Positions 49,797 through 60,848 of a DNA stretch of 64,000 nucleotides are shown here, piece by piece; the stretch's first letter is position 1, and each line of letters opens with the position of its first letter. The notes beneath the pieces were generated by a model. That model was given only the letters and a program-made list of their open reading frames with translations. It searched no databases and was not told where the DNA came from. The position numbers were made by a program, and so were the translations under genes. Source of the DNA: Eucommia ulmoides (taxonomy: Eukaryota; Streptophyta; Magnoliopsida; Garryales; Eucommiaceae); assembly GCA_016647705.1 (NCBI GenBank), contig CM028326.1:43400285-43464284 (forward strand), in the 5' to 3' direction.

Positions 49797-51312
49797 TGGT
49801 AGGGGCGATTTTTTAGCACGCCTACTTACGCTCGTAAGTATACGAGGTCTAAAGTTTTGAAATAGTGGATCTTTGAAGATCGGATATCGTTCCCACAGAG
49901 AAATTGTGAATAATTGAATTGAATACCGCAATTGACCTAGTCTCGTGTTATCCTAACGACGGAAGACGTGAATTGAAATTAAACTAAACTAAATTACAAT
50001 TAGTGGGATAATTCTAACTAGGTTGATTAATTAGGGATTTATTTCATTCACTTAATACACGTTTGATTTCGTTCGGTTAACAATAACGGAGTTTAGGTAT
50101 CCGACAATCTCGGTTCGTAAACTCCTCCGCCACCTCTTCCAAGTGTAAGACGAGGGAATACGCGACTTCGTGTCGACGAAGAGGTCCCCCTCAACGTCTT
50201 AATGACTCTAGGCCGCGTGAGTCTTGACCCAATGTCATCGATTGCACACTAACTAACGCCCTCCCGAGTCGTTAGGTCGTAACGATGTGTTTGCCCTAGT
50301 CCGAATCCAGGGTTACCTCTCCCGAGTGTCAAACTCTAGATTCTCAAATCCAACCCTAATACAATTACAAGAATATTAAGATTGTGTTCAAATGATAAAC
50401 ACAATCAGACTTAAAAGCAACAATCGTTAAAGAAACGTATATTAAACCAAACGAGTATTTACACAACTACACCTTTCCCTAACTAATCTCTAAATTATAC
50501 TAACATGTTCTTAGCCAATACAACATTAAATCAAAAGGAGATCATCATCATCAACAATAAACATTAAATACAAAGATGGAAACAAGGGAATAAAAGCCAA
50601 ATCTCAAAGTGGAGTAGTCCACTTTCGCCAAAGAACAGTCCTCCTGAGCTTCCTCTTCTCGCTTGATGAACTTCATCTTCTAGCTCTTCAAGGATTGGTC
50701 AAGAACACTCTTTACAACTAATATAATCTACTTCTTAAACTAATCCAATCTAACTAAGGTGGAAGAGAGCTCTCAAGAACAACCAAGCCCTCTCCCACGT
50801 CTAAGGAATGTCTTCGGTCTCTTTAGGTTTGGTGGAGAAAGGGGTTAAAAGGAGGGATTTGGAAAATATCTTCAAAATATCTAAAAATAGATATTTCTGT
50901 GTTGAGTGTCACCGCCTAAGCAGTAGTTCACCGCTTAGGCAGTGGACTTAAGTCGGTTAAGTTCTGTCGATAACTTTGCCTAAGCGGTGGTTTTTTCCGC
51001 TTAGGCGGAGGGCTATTGGTAAGATATTCTGTCGTTTTCTCGCCTAGGCGGTGGTTCAGCCCTTCAGCACCCAACATTCTGCCTCTTTTCCGCTTAAGCG
51101 GTGGAACTTCCGCCTAGGCGGTGATCTTCATTCATCGAAACCCTGTTTTGAACATTTTGTTCACTGTTTCTCCACCGTTTTTACTTGTTTCTCGCCTTTT
51201 GATCCTTTCCCTGTTCTACACTAAAACACACTAAAACACAATTAAATATAACTAAAATGCTTGAAAACTAACAAATCCGATTTAGAAATAGATAGGTTTT
51301 TCACACCTATCA
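49797..51312 (-). repeat. 5' LTR of element C
   Basis: Partner of 44,050-45,576. Palindrome array at 50,905-51,125. Confidence 0.88.
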
Positions 51313-52056
51313 CTAGGTCATGTGAGTCTCGCCCCAACGTCATTGATTTCATGCTTTGTGTTTACCCTATCGACAATCTCAGTTCTAAAACTCCCTCGCC
51401 ACTTCTCCCAAGTGTAAGACAAGGGAATATACGACTTAGAATCAACAAAGAAGTCCCCCTCAATGTCTTAATGACCCTAGGTCGTGTGAGTCTTGCCCCA
51501 ACGTCATAGATTGTCTACAATCCTAACCCCAGCCGGGTTATCGGATCGTGGCGTTTGTTTATTCTAATCTGAATCCAGGATTTGTCAAACCCCATATTCT
51601 TGATATATAAATCTAAGCACAATAAACAAACAATATGATAAACACACTCAAACATTGAAGAAAACTCATCAAAGAAACATAACTAAACCAAAACTACGTT
51701 TTTATAAATGATATTAATCCCAAACAGAATCCACGTTTAACCTATGGCCATAGTTGTTTATACAATTGAAAGTAGGCTAAACATGCTCAAACATACATAG
51801 AAGATAAGAAATAAAAGAAAAAATGTATGAACTTAGCCGATATCCGAAGATTAGCCGCTAAAACCGTCGACCGAACGATTCTCCTTCTTCGCGTATTGAT
51901 CTCTTCCTTCCGATATGTTTGAGCACTCCCCATACTCTCTCTATATCCTAACCTAAGCATTAAGGGTTGTAATGCCCGAGGAGTGTAAAGGAGAAGGGAG
52001 GAAAGGGGTATAAATAGACAAAATATCTAAAATAAATATCTAATGCTACGCAAATG

Positions 52057-52074
52057 CCACCGCCTAGGCGGTGG
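52057..52074. promoter_or_regulatory. Perfect 18-base palindrome CCACCGCCTAGGCGGTGG
   Basis: The most complete copy of the palindrome that recurs in all the Athila-like LTRs of the CCTAGG type here. It lies in the U3 part of the solo LTR, with further copies to 52,215. A regulatory role is inference. Confidence 0.6.
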
Positions 52075-52437
52075 AGTATGTCGGTTAAAGGCTCGCCGAG
52101 GCGATGGAGAAGGTGGTGACTATGGAAAACATTCTACTTGATTTTGGCCTATGCGGTAGGATTTCCGCCTAGGCCGAGGGACTGCTCCCTCTTCACCGCC
52201 TAGGCGGTGGGCTTCCCTCAGATTTTTGCCTCCTTTCTCTTTTTTCCACCGTTCTCTGACAGTCCTTGATACGATTTGATCGTTTATACTTCGATTTCAT
52301 ACCTTTTCACCCCACATACCTATTTTAATACAAAAAGAATAAAAATATATTAAAATGTATTAAAAACATAATAAACGTACTCGAAAACTAATAAATTCAA
52401 TTTGGAAATAGATAGGTAATTTACACCTATCAACAAC

Positions 52438-53317
52438 CTAGCTCCGACCGTCAATATGATCGGATGAGATTGGGAGGTCGATCCTAAAGCCGCAATGGAG
52501 TATGGAGAATTGATCCCAAACCACCCGAGGCGGTACGAGTAAAAGCTAAAAGTTGTCCTAGGGCCTACTAGGTAGGCCTTTCTCTTCCCTCTTGGGTAGG
52601 GAACAATAAACCAATCTCTCTGATGGGTTGGGAAAGTGATTTCAACGAAGACGTACTTAAACAAAAAAATAGTAAAGGAAATAGACCCATAATAGATATG
52701 GATATGGAAGTAATAAAGGAAAAAGAAGTAACCATTCATGAACGAGAGGAGTTAGACCAAATATGGGGAAAATTTGTTACTTTGAACAAAAATGTCACAG
52801 AAATAGCCATCATGGTTGGCCAAGTCTTGAGCGTGTGCTAACCACCCACGAAAGAACTCCCAAGATACGCATTACGACTCCTGCCTAAGAAAAGAACGGC
52901 CTCAATTACCTAAGGTAAACTGGCCAAGGGTATGAATCAAATCAAACCTCAGAGACATCATAGGGATATGGGTTTGATTCCCTAACTAAGAAAAATTCTA
53001 GCACGATGAGTAGACGATCGAGAGTCCCAATCTAAGATGATTTTTGGATTGACGTGGTCGACTGTTCATTCATGAAGATAGACCGTGAGAAGGTATGGGA
53101 TTCTGGAGTCTCCACCTTCAACATACATCCACAATCCTTTTTCAACGACATAATGATTCGACCTGAAACTATCCTAACATTCGAAGCACCAAAGTTGGGA
53201 CCAGTGAAAATCTTGAAAAATGTACCATAGGATTACTCTACTACCATAAGAACCGATAATATAGCAAAGGCAGAGGACCAAGTTGGAGAAGTTAGAGGCA
53301 TCACCCAAAGTGGAAGG
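52438..53317 (+). other. Tat-like element, middle part
   Basis: Continues the host element after two insertions. The 42 bases at 43,451-43,492 and the start of this stretch carry NPLPRHD and LAPTVNMI words, typical of the region after Gag in Tat elements. Broken. Confidence 0.5.
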
Positions 53318-53772
53318 TGTTGATCCCAAGATTTTGATGGACAATTAAGTGTTGATGAATTTGGTGGAACTAAAGAGTTTATTGAGTGTTTCAGTTTAAA
53401 AGTTTCATTGGTGATGTTATCATGAAGTAATTACTAAGGATGCAAAGTGACGGATATTAAGAGATTGAAGATTCTGAAGAATCTAGGTGAAAACAACTCA
53501 AATTCATTTTTTACTCATAATGTATCCCAATTAGGATCACACACGACACAAATTAAATGATTTATATTTTAGTGTGTTTTTTATTAGGATTCTAATGAGT
53601 TCACATATTTGTTCCAATATGAAATTGAAAAAGAAAAATTGACATAAGTAAGATTAGTGTTTAAAATTGATTATTAGTGTCAATTAAGTTAACTGAGATA
53701 AGAAATCGGTTAAAGGGTTGAAAACGTCGAAGATTGGAGTTGAAATGAACTAAGGAAAAATATTCCAACAAT

Positions 53773-54074
53773 GATCGGTCAACCGACAGTGAAGGATTGG
53801 TCAATCGATGGGCGCAGGCTGGGAATTAGAGAAGTCTTTGAATTGATCGATCAACCGACCAAGAGAGATCGGTCAACCGATGGCTGATAAGTGAATACTC
53901 TGAATTGATCGGTCAACCGACCAAGGCCAAAAAATGGTTTGAGAAGCATCCTGAATCGATCAGTTAAAAGACCCATGGGGGATCGGTCAACCGAACACCA
54001 TTTGAAATTGGCTTGGGTTTACAACCTGAATTGATCAATCGACTGATGGTTCATTGGTCAGTCAACTGACTAGG
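53773..54074 (+). promoter_or_regulatory. GGTCAACCGACC motif array in Sirevirus LTR
   Basis: At least six copies or near copies of gatcggtcaaccgac within 300 bases, in the 5' part of the LTR. Each holds GGTCAA, the reverse of TTGACC, which is the core W-box bound by WRKY factors. Conserved palindromic repeats upstream of TATA are known from Sirevirus LTRs of other plants; this particular word is read from the sequence. Confidence 0.6.
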
Positions 54075-54687
54075 TTGTTTCAGATTTCGAGGGTTTTCGA
54101 GATATAATTCAAAACTAGGCGTTACTAGCCATTTTTTGGCTGATAATTTGGAGATATTCTGGGGATTTGAACATATTATAGATATATCATTTTTATTTAG
54201 ATATCCCTAGAGATATGGTATACTTATTTTAAGTGTTTCTCAATTTAGTCTTTTTAATACTTCATAGCTTTTCGATTTCAGAATGTGAAATAATTTTAGG
54301 ACTAAATTGAATGATTTAAAAGCCATATTTAAGTGAAATTGACCGGAATTAAATGCTATTGATATATGGGGTCTTTATGTGTATTTACATGTCATATCTT
54401 ATGGGAACTAGTCGTTAGAAGGCCTGTTTCAAATCAGTTTAAATAGACTTACGTTTTTCACATATCAATACATCATTCTATCAAGAACTTTCAGTTCTTG
54501 AGCTTTCTAAAAGTTATTATTCTGAGATTATTTTGAGAGATTGTTGTAATATCATTCTTGACAAAATTTCTTGAGAAAAAGTGTTAAGTATTTTGGCGTC
54601 ACTGATCTAAGCTTTGTTGCGATTCAATTTTCCTTCGTTTGGTGATATCTTGGCGAGATCTTTCCAAGCTATTGTTTCTTATTTTGA

Positions 54688-54688
<1 letters not shown>

Positions 54689-54741
<53 letters not shown>
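54689..54741 (+). repeat. (ATT)n microsatellite
   Basis: About seventeen uninterrupted ATT units. Confidence 0.9.
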
Positions 54742-55687
54742 GCTTTCTTGGATTTAAGATTTGTGTGATTATTTTCCAACTTTAAAGTGTATAAAAATTA
54801 TATTAAAATGATTTTTGTAATAATTCAATTACGTGTTTATTTTTGTGCTATCCACTTATTTTATAATTAGATTTTAAATTCCTCACTTAATTCTATCACT
54901 AGTAATTATCGGGACATTAATTGAGTTTAAAATAATTTGAGATAGTAGAAGCTCCGAGTAGGGAGAAACTTATCGATTTTTCTAATTGGTGAGGTTTGTG
55001 TGGATTAGATACTGTTGGGAGTATCTAATAAGGGGTAGCTGGGTTTCAATCTCTTTCTGTAAAAAGATTGATGTTCCATCTTTATCTAAGGTATAAAAAT
55101 GTTAGGTTACTATTTTCCGTGAAAAGAGATAGGCATGATTCTTCTTAATTAGAATTAATTTAGTGTGATTTGTAACAGTTCCATCCATACCGGTGAAAAG
55201 GATACTTGGATTGATTTTGGTGAGGTTTGATTCTTAGCTTAAGGTATAAAAGAATTAGGTTAATCTTTAACCTGTTAAAAAGATAGAGGTTCTTCCTTAG
55301 CCTGCGAAAAGAAAATTGTAAAGGTTGATTCTAAGCTAGTAAAAGAATCATTGTGTAAAGGTTTGGTTCCTACCTGTTTAAAGGAATCTAGTGGTTTAGT
55401 GAGTGAAAATCTTTATGGGGTACGAAGGACCGGATTAGCCAATAGGAGCTAGGTGAACCAGAATATATTGTGATGTTCTGCTTTATTACTTTATTTATTT
55501 ATTGTTGTATAGGTGTGCACCTAGAGGTAATTACACTTATCCGCTGCTATATAAAGATAATAATTAATTTAGAATTAAATTAATTATTTGAATATTTAAG
55601 TGTTGAAAGATAAGAATTTTGTTTAATTTTTATAACTATCAAATTCAACCCCCCTCCTCTTAGGTAGATCACTAGGCCAACAGAAGG

Positions 55688-56573
55688 GTCTTTACTACTC
55701 TGAACTTGTTGAAAGTACCTGATAAGAAAACCAGGGGGTCCCTAAGGAACCTATCACCGATGAGGAAGTCCAAAAGTTTCTGAAAGCGAGAAAGAACATT
55801 GAATACAAGATTGTTGAATAACTCAACAAAACACCGACAAAAATCTCAATGTTGTTGCTGCTAATGTCCTCAATGAGGCCCACGTACCGAGCTACATATC
55901 AAAGTATCACTTTACTAACATAGTGGAGAATATCATCGGAACAAATCTCATGACCTTTACTGACGATGAGATACTCTCCCAAGGAATTGTGCATATCAAA
56001 CCTCTCAACATATTAGTACAGTACCGGGATTTAATTCTCTCCAAAGTCCTAGTAGATAACATATCAACAATTAATATATGTCCTCTAAGTATGCTAAAAA
56101 ATATAGGGGTAAGTGAGGACCGAATCAGAACCACCGCTATTACCATCCAAGCTTTTGATGGTGAGAAAAGAGAATTCATGGGAGAAATTATACTGTCGAT
56201 CGTCAGAGGCCCGGTCACTTTCCAAGTGAACCTATATTTCTTAGACAAACCAGCTGCCTAAAACTTGCTCCTATGACGACCTTAGATCTATTTGGCTAGG
56301 GAAATTTTCTCATCTCTCTATCAGAAGATAAAGTTTGTATTCGAGGACAGTATCATAACTTACTATGCTGAGGAAGACCAAGCCATCTATCAATCCCCAG
56401 CTGCTCTGGTAGTAGTAGCTAAGCATGTCGAAAAGGTAGACTTCTTCCAATCTTTCGATATTGCCAATGACTCATATGTCCGGGAGGACAGTCTATCGGT
56501 AATACCTAAATTTTCTACTACTACCATCATGATATCCACTCATATGAACGCCACGAACTTCGAGCCGGAATGA
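55688..56573 (+). pseudogene. Protease-region remnant of the Tat-like element
   Basis: Blocks recognised: EPITDEEVQKFLKARK, LNKTPTKISML, then FTDDEI, ILSKVLVDN and NICPLSMLKNIGV, then AFDGEKREFMGEI, then a KIKFVFEDSII..AEEDQAIY segment. In Tat elements this order is the region between Gag and reverse transcriptase, containing the retroviral-type aspartic protease. Fossil with several breaks. Confidence 0.75.
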
Positions 56574-56879
56574 GAACTCAGTAAAAGTAAAATAAGGATG
56601 CGATCCCTATTTAAGATCAAGAAGAAGTTAAATACCCATGGGTATGAGTATTTTGGAACCAAAAGAAGGGATATTGCCAACGACCTTGGAAGAGCGAGAA
56701 AATGAGGATGATACCTCATATATGGGTCAGTTTCAGATTTGCCGCCAGTATAGTATAAGCCGAAAAAGAGAAAAAGAAAGACAAGCCCGACTTCACGGTA
56801 ATCTCTAATCACACCAAGCCTAAACTACTACTACCGTGGTCAGAAGGTCTCATTTTCACAATCAACAAGGAAGAGGAAA

Positions 56880-57870
56880 GTGAAGGAAATGATGTCAGAA
56901 CATTGTCAAAGGGTAGGAAGCATCTCAAGGAAGCATGAACTTCCGTTGAATAATATTTTGGAGCTAGAGATTTTTTATGTATAGGGTATTGATTTTATGG
57001 GGCCATTTCCCTCTTCATTTGGTAAAGAATATATTCTACTGGCAGTCGATTATATATCCAAGTGGGTCGAAGCTATAGCCACTTCGACCAATGATGCCAA
57101 AACTGTCTTGAAGTTTGTTTACCAAAATATCTTAACACGATTTGGTACTCCAAAGGCTATTATCAGTGATGAAGGAAATCATTTTTGTAACAAGGTGTTG
57201 GAAGATCTTCTAGCAAAGTACAGAGTGAGACACAAGGTAGCATTAGCCTACCATCCTTAAACCAATGGGCAAGCTAAAGTTTCTAATTGGGAAGTTAAGC
57301 AAATCCTCAAGAAGACAGTTAATGTTTACCGAAAAGATTGGGTAACTAAACTTGACAATGCCTTGTGGGCATACCGCACTACTTCCAAAACACCAATTAG
57401 AATTTTCCTGTATCGATTGGTGTTTGGAAAGGCGTCCCACTTACCAGTAGAGTTAGAGAACCGTGCATTTTGGGTAATCAAGAAGATTAACGTTTATCTT
57501 AAGGCTTCCAGAGAGCAATGACTTTTACAACTCAATGAGTTAGAAGAATTCTGAAACGAAGCGTATGAAAACGCTCAGATCTATAAGGACAAAACTAACA
57601 AATGGCAAGACAAACAAATTTCAAGAAGAGAATTCAGGCCAGGACAACAAGTACTATTTTTCAACTCCCAAATGAAACTCTTCCCAGAAAAACTGAGATT
57701 AAAATGGTCTGGACCGTTCAAGGTAAATCAAGTATTCCCATTCGGGCAGTGGAGTTAGAAGAGAAAGACGAAAAGTTCTTCTGAGTAAATGGTGAGAGAC
57801 TTAAACACTACCACGATGGAGAGGAGCGCTTCGTGGAGAAAATTGTGCTTAAAGATACAAATTGAGACCA
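56880..57870 (+). pseudogene. Athila-type integrase remnant
   Basis: CQRVGSISRKHELPLNNILE in one frame, then [45 protein letters not shown] and HKVALAYHP. This is the zinc-binding end and catalytic core of Athila integrase (the MGPFP, VDY.SKWVEA and F.TRFG.P..IISD.G.HF blocks). Further downstream are [18 protein letters not shown] and [12 protein letters not shown]-like segments. No reverse transcriptase is visible upstream: the protease-region remnant ends at about 56.6-56.8 kb. Fossil. Confidence 0.75.
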
Positions 57871-57899
57871 ATAGCTGAGTTTAGTTAGGAATGTTAAAT

Positions 57900-58010
57900 T
57901 TAACGCTTCTTAGGAGGCAACCTAAGCGACTCTTATTTCGTCATTTTCAAAAAGAAAAAAAAACGGTTCAACCAAAATTTACGAGATACAGATGGTGATT
58001 TTGGGCTAAA
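57900..58010 (+). other. Post-integrase motif of Athila elements
   Basis: Contains aacgcttcttaggaggcaac, the motif that follows integrase in Athila elements and recurs here at 4.6, 38.0, 40.9 and 62.9 kb. Confidence 0.5.
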
Positions 58011-58059
58011 ATTGAAAGCGGAAAAAGAGAAGTTCAAGTGTTTTGAGCAAAACACAGAG

Positions 58060-58500
58060 GCTGCAGCACGGAAAAATGGGGTTATAGTGTAAAAAATTTG
58101 TTAAATTTGGTCTTCCGAGTAGAAACTTGGTGCTACAGCGGGGAAAAATAGGACTGAAGCCCGAAAACGTGGAGAAAATTAAGCGAAATAATCAGAACAT
58201 TCGGCTTGCAATGAATAAAGGTCCCATTACAGTGCGATTTGTATTTTTTGGCGGTGCAGCGCAAACAACTTCATGCTGCAACGCAGCCCAGCCCCGAGAT
58301 CAAGGCACCGCATGTTAGTGCTATAGCGCGAAATACCTTGCATTCCAGCGTGAGCTACCCTCCAAATGACGTCAGTGCCATTTGGCACTACTGCACAACT
58401 TCTTTCGCGTTGCAGCGTGTAATCTATCATTTTAAAGAAATCCTAACCCCAAAACGGCGCTACAGTACCAATTCCCCTGTGTTGTAGCACCGTGCTTCTA
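58060..58500 (+). promoter_or_regulatory. CTACAGC/CTGCAGC motif cluster before the 3' ORF
   Basis: Recurring ggtgctacagcg, ggctgcagcacgg, ggcggtgcagcg, gctatagcgcg, gcgctacagtacc and gttgtagcacc words over 440 bases. The set resembles the cluster in the LTR of element A (805-1045), not the CCTAGG palindromes. It sits just ahead of a putative plant transposon protein, the position held by the palindrome array in element C. Confidence 0.5.
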
Positions 58501-59017
58501 TTTTGAATCCCCGACCAATACCAAAAAAACCCCATTTCCCTTATTTCACACCCGAAATCCAAAAATCACCTATTTCCCCCCTACTAAACACACCCAAATC
58601 CAAACCCTAACACCAAAATTTACCATTTTTATTTCCCAATCTCTCCAATCACCCTCATTCACTCAAGAATTGGTTCAATAATTTCAACATTTATCACTAT
58701 TCTTGGACCAAGGACTTCAATTAAGTGCATTGCAGTCGGGTTTTGAGATATTATGTGTTTGGTTCCTATTATTGCTATATTTTCGTGAACCTTGGCATTG
58801 TTAGTGTTTTGGTTGAAGTGTCGGGGGATTCTTACTTTGTGTGCCGCATTGTTCGGGATATTGGGGATTTGTTGAAAATGTGCGATGATTATTCCAAAAA
58901 ATTTGGGTTTATTGCGATAGACAGGGGTTCGTGGCATACTTATGCTTGTGGTATGAAATGTTTTAATGTTGAAAGTCCTTCCTCCTCGTTTTTTGCTTTT
59001 GTAAAAAATGCCGCTTA

Positions 59018-59737
59018 GAAAATTTACGAAGAGTAGCCGGGACCATACATCCCACAAATATGTGTCTCAAAGATTCATATCCATGGCGGCCGAGGCACAA
59101 TTTAACGAGTCAATCATTAAGAGGGCCAAATTAAAAGAAGGGATTTGAAGTGACGAAATTACAATATCTGGATATCCGTAATGTCATCGAGTCTTGGGGA
59201 TGACATGTCTATTGTCCACAACCAGGAACTGCGGCAATAATAATTGTGTAGGAATTTTACGCCAATGCCAACGAAGTGTCGGATTTCACCACGAAGATGC
59301 GGGGAAAAATAATAAAGTTTAATAATGCAACTATCAACAGGCACTACAAAATCTCCATCCCCGATGCCGACCAACTCTTTCAAATTGCCAAAACTGTCGA
59401 TCCTGACAAAGTTACAACATTGATTTGTGGGAAGTTAATCCAATGGTCGATTGTGCAAAGGACTCAGACAACCTTCATGACCAAGGAACTTATGACACCG
59501 CTCAAAATTTGGCACCACTTTCTCTATGTTAAGATGTCTCTTACCTCTCATTTTACGAAAGTAACCCGAGAGTGTGCTTTAATGCTTTATTGTATCTACA
59601 TTGATTATACAATAAATTTCGGGAATTGGATTTGCTCTACCATCCGGCATGCTGCTAATAATCTCGAGGTTTGTCTTCCATTCTCGACCCTTCTAACAAA
59701 GTTGATAATGGCGATCGGTGTCCACACAAAGGGTTAA
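59018..59737 (+). pseudogene. Putative plant transposon protein remnant
   Basis: Starts MPLRKFTKSSRDHTSHKYVS (about 59,010), then an F.....EVSDFTTKMRGKIIKFN block, YKISIPDADQLFQIAKTVD, LKIWHHFLYVKMSLTSHFTK and VCLPFSTLLTKLI. It matches the same family as the protein in element C. It lies downstream of Athila integrase, where Athila elements carry their third ORF. Fossil. Confidence 0.7.
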
Positions 59738-60367
59738 GAAGTCCTCCAGCCTAAAAACCCTATCATTGATAACGCAATAAATCGTATCTTGAATAATGAA
59801 ACCGAAGTAGATGAGGCGGCAGGTCCATCCCGACCACCTCCACCATGAACTGCACCCCACACCTCCACGTCTAATATCTATGCTTTACTGCAGTAGCATG
59901 GTTCATAGATCGATGCGCCGTATACTGGACAATCGAATTTCGAGCAATATACGATGGGTCAACAAGCCTATTTCAAGCAATACATGATGAACCGAGTAGA
60001 CCAAGAACACCACTGGAATCTCCAAAGAACTGAATACGATAATGCATACTACCAAAAGATTGGCCAATCATATCAGACGTTGGGCTAAAGTTTGCTCAAT
60101 TCGAATTGCAGTCAGATCAAGGGATGCCAAACTTTCCTCAAATGCCCACATTCCCAGATAATCCTCGGCAACCATTCCATCCATTTCAGCAGTACCAGTT
60201 GTACTATCCACCGCCGCCACCATACCATGATGAAAACCAGTAGGAGGCCAGACATTAGCTCTCGTCTCCTAAGTATGTTTTCACGTTCTCTACATACTTT
60301 AAAATCTATATTTTTATCATTGAGGGTAATGATTGATTTTATTCTAGGGGTGTAATGGCATACTGCA

Positions 60368-60444
60368 TTGGGTGTTGGGTGTGTTTTTATTTATGTTTTT
60401 GTTGGTGTTGGGTGTTGGTGTGTTTTTATTTATGTTTTTTGTTG
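60368..60444 (+). repeat. 38-base tandem repeat, two units
   Basis: ttgggtgttgg(g)tgtgtttttatttatgttttt repeated twice with one or two differences. Confidence 0.75.
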
Positions 60445-60848
60445 ATTTTTGTTTTTTTTAATTAAAAAAAAATGGTTTTAATTGGTGAGTTGTTCCTTTA
60501 GTCCAGGTGGTCGTTAAGCAATGATGGAATTATCTTCTAAGTCATTTTTCGAGATCTTGTGTAATGTGTCCTTTGTGTTTTTCAGTGTGCTTAAGATTGG
60601 GTGAGTATAAGACACTATTGTTTCTAATTCTGACATGCACGAAAGATGTTGACATTCATCGTTTCGAAAACTATAGGATAATTATTAATCAAATTTTGAC
60701 TTATGACATTTTAAGAATTCTAGAACCCGATTTAGTGAAATTTGAGGTAAAATCATAACCTAAGTAGTCTAGGAGAGATGATTTAGGCATTCATTTAGAC
60801 CGTTTGAGCATTTTCAAGTTCACCTATGGAATTTTATCCCTTTATAGT
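60445..60848 (+). other. No gene seen
   Basis: Sequence after the 3' ORF remnant, up to the next LTR. A gttgataggtg start follows the candidate duplication atagt (60,844-60,848). Confidence 0.4.

Larger units (their letters stand above)
44050..51312 (-). mobile_element. Non-autonomous Athila-like element (element C), nearly complete ends
   Basis: LTRs 44,050-45,576 and 49,797-51,312, about 95 per cent alike over the stretch I compared by eye, so probably a few million years old at most. Target duplication ctagg (44,045-44,049 and 51,313-51,317) is perfect. The primer-binding site at 49,771-49,790 (minus) matches tRNA-Asp closely (tggcgccgttgtcgggg), and the purine tract is at 45,577-45,585. 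The 4.2 kb internal region holds remnants of a putative plant transposon protein (47.2-48.1 kb) and a tandem palindrome array (48.75-49.08 kb), but no gag-pol. Confidence 0.9.
43493..52432 (-). mobile_element. Solo LTR, Athila-like, split by a younger element
   Basis: The pieces 43,493-44,049 and 51,313-52,432 make one LTR of about 1.67 kb with TG..CA ends, flanked by the perfect duplication acaac (43,488-43,492 and 52,433-52,437). No internal region remains. It lies only 42 bases from the end of element B, in the same Tat-like host. The interrupting element (44,050-51,312) has its own perfect duplication. Palindromes lie at 52,057-52,215. Confidence 0.87.
53318..55682 (+). mobile_element. 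Solo LTR of a Sirevirus-like Copia element
   Basis: A 2.37 kb unit beginning TGTTGATCCCAAGATTTTG and ending tcaacccccctcctcttagg..CCAACA, flanked by the perfect duplication gaagg (53,313-53,317 and 55,683-55,687). The long LTR, the CCCCCCTC tail before CAACA and the cluster of ..gtaaaggtt.. and gtacgaaggaccggatt segments near the end are those of Sirevirus LTRs. No internal region. It carries a GGTCAACCGACC motif array (53,773-54,074) and an (ATT)n tract (54,689-54,741). Confidence 0.8.

Noticed and set aside
52623-52841. Short frame in the Tat-like element's middle part
   Set aside because: No recognisable block; part of a decayed element, so not listed as a gene.
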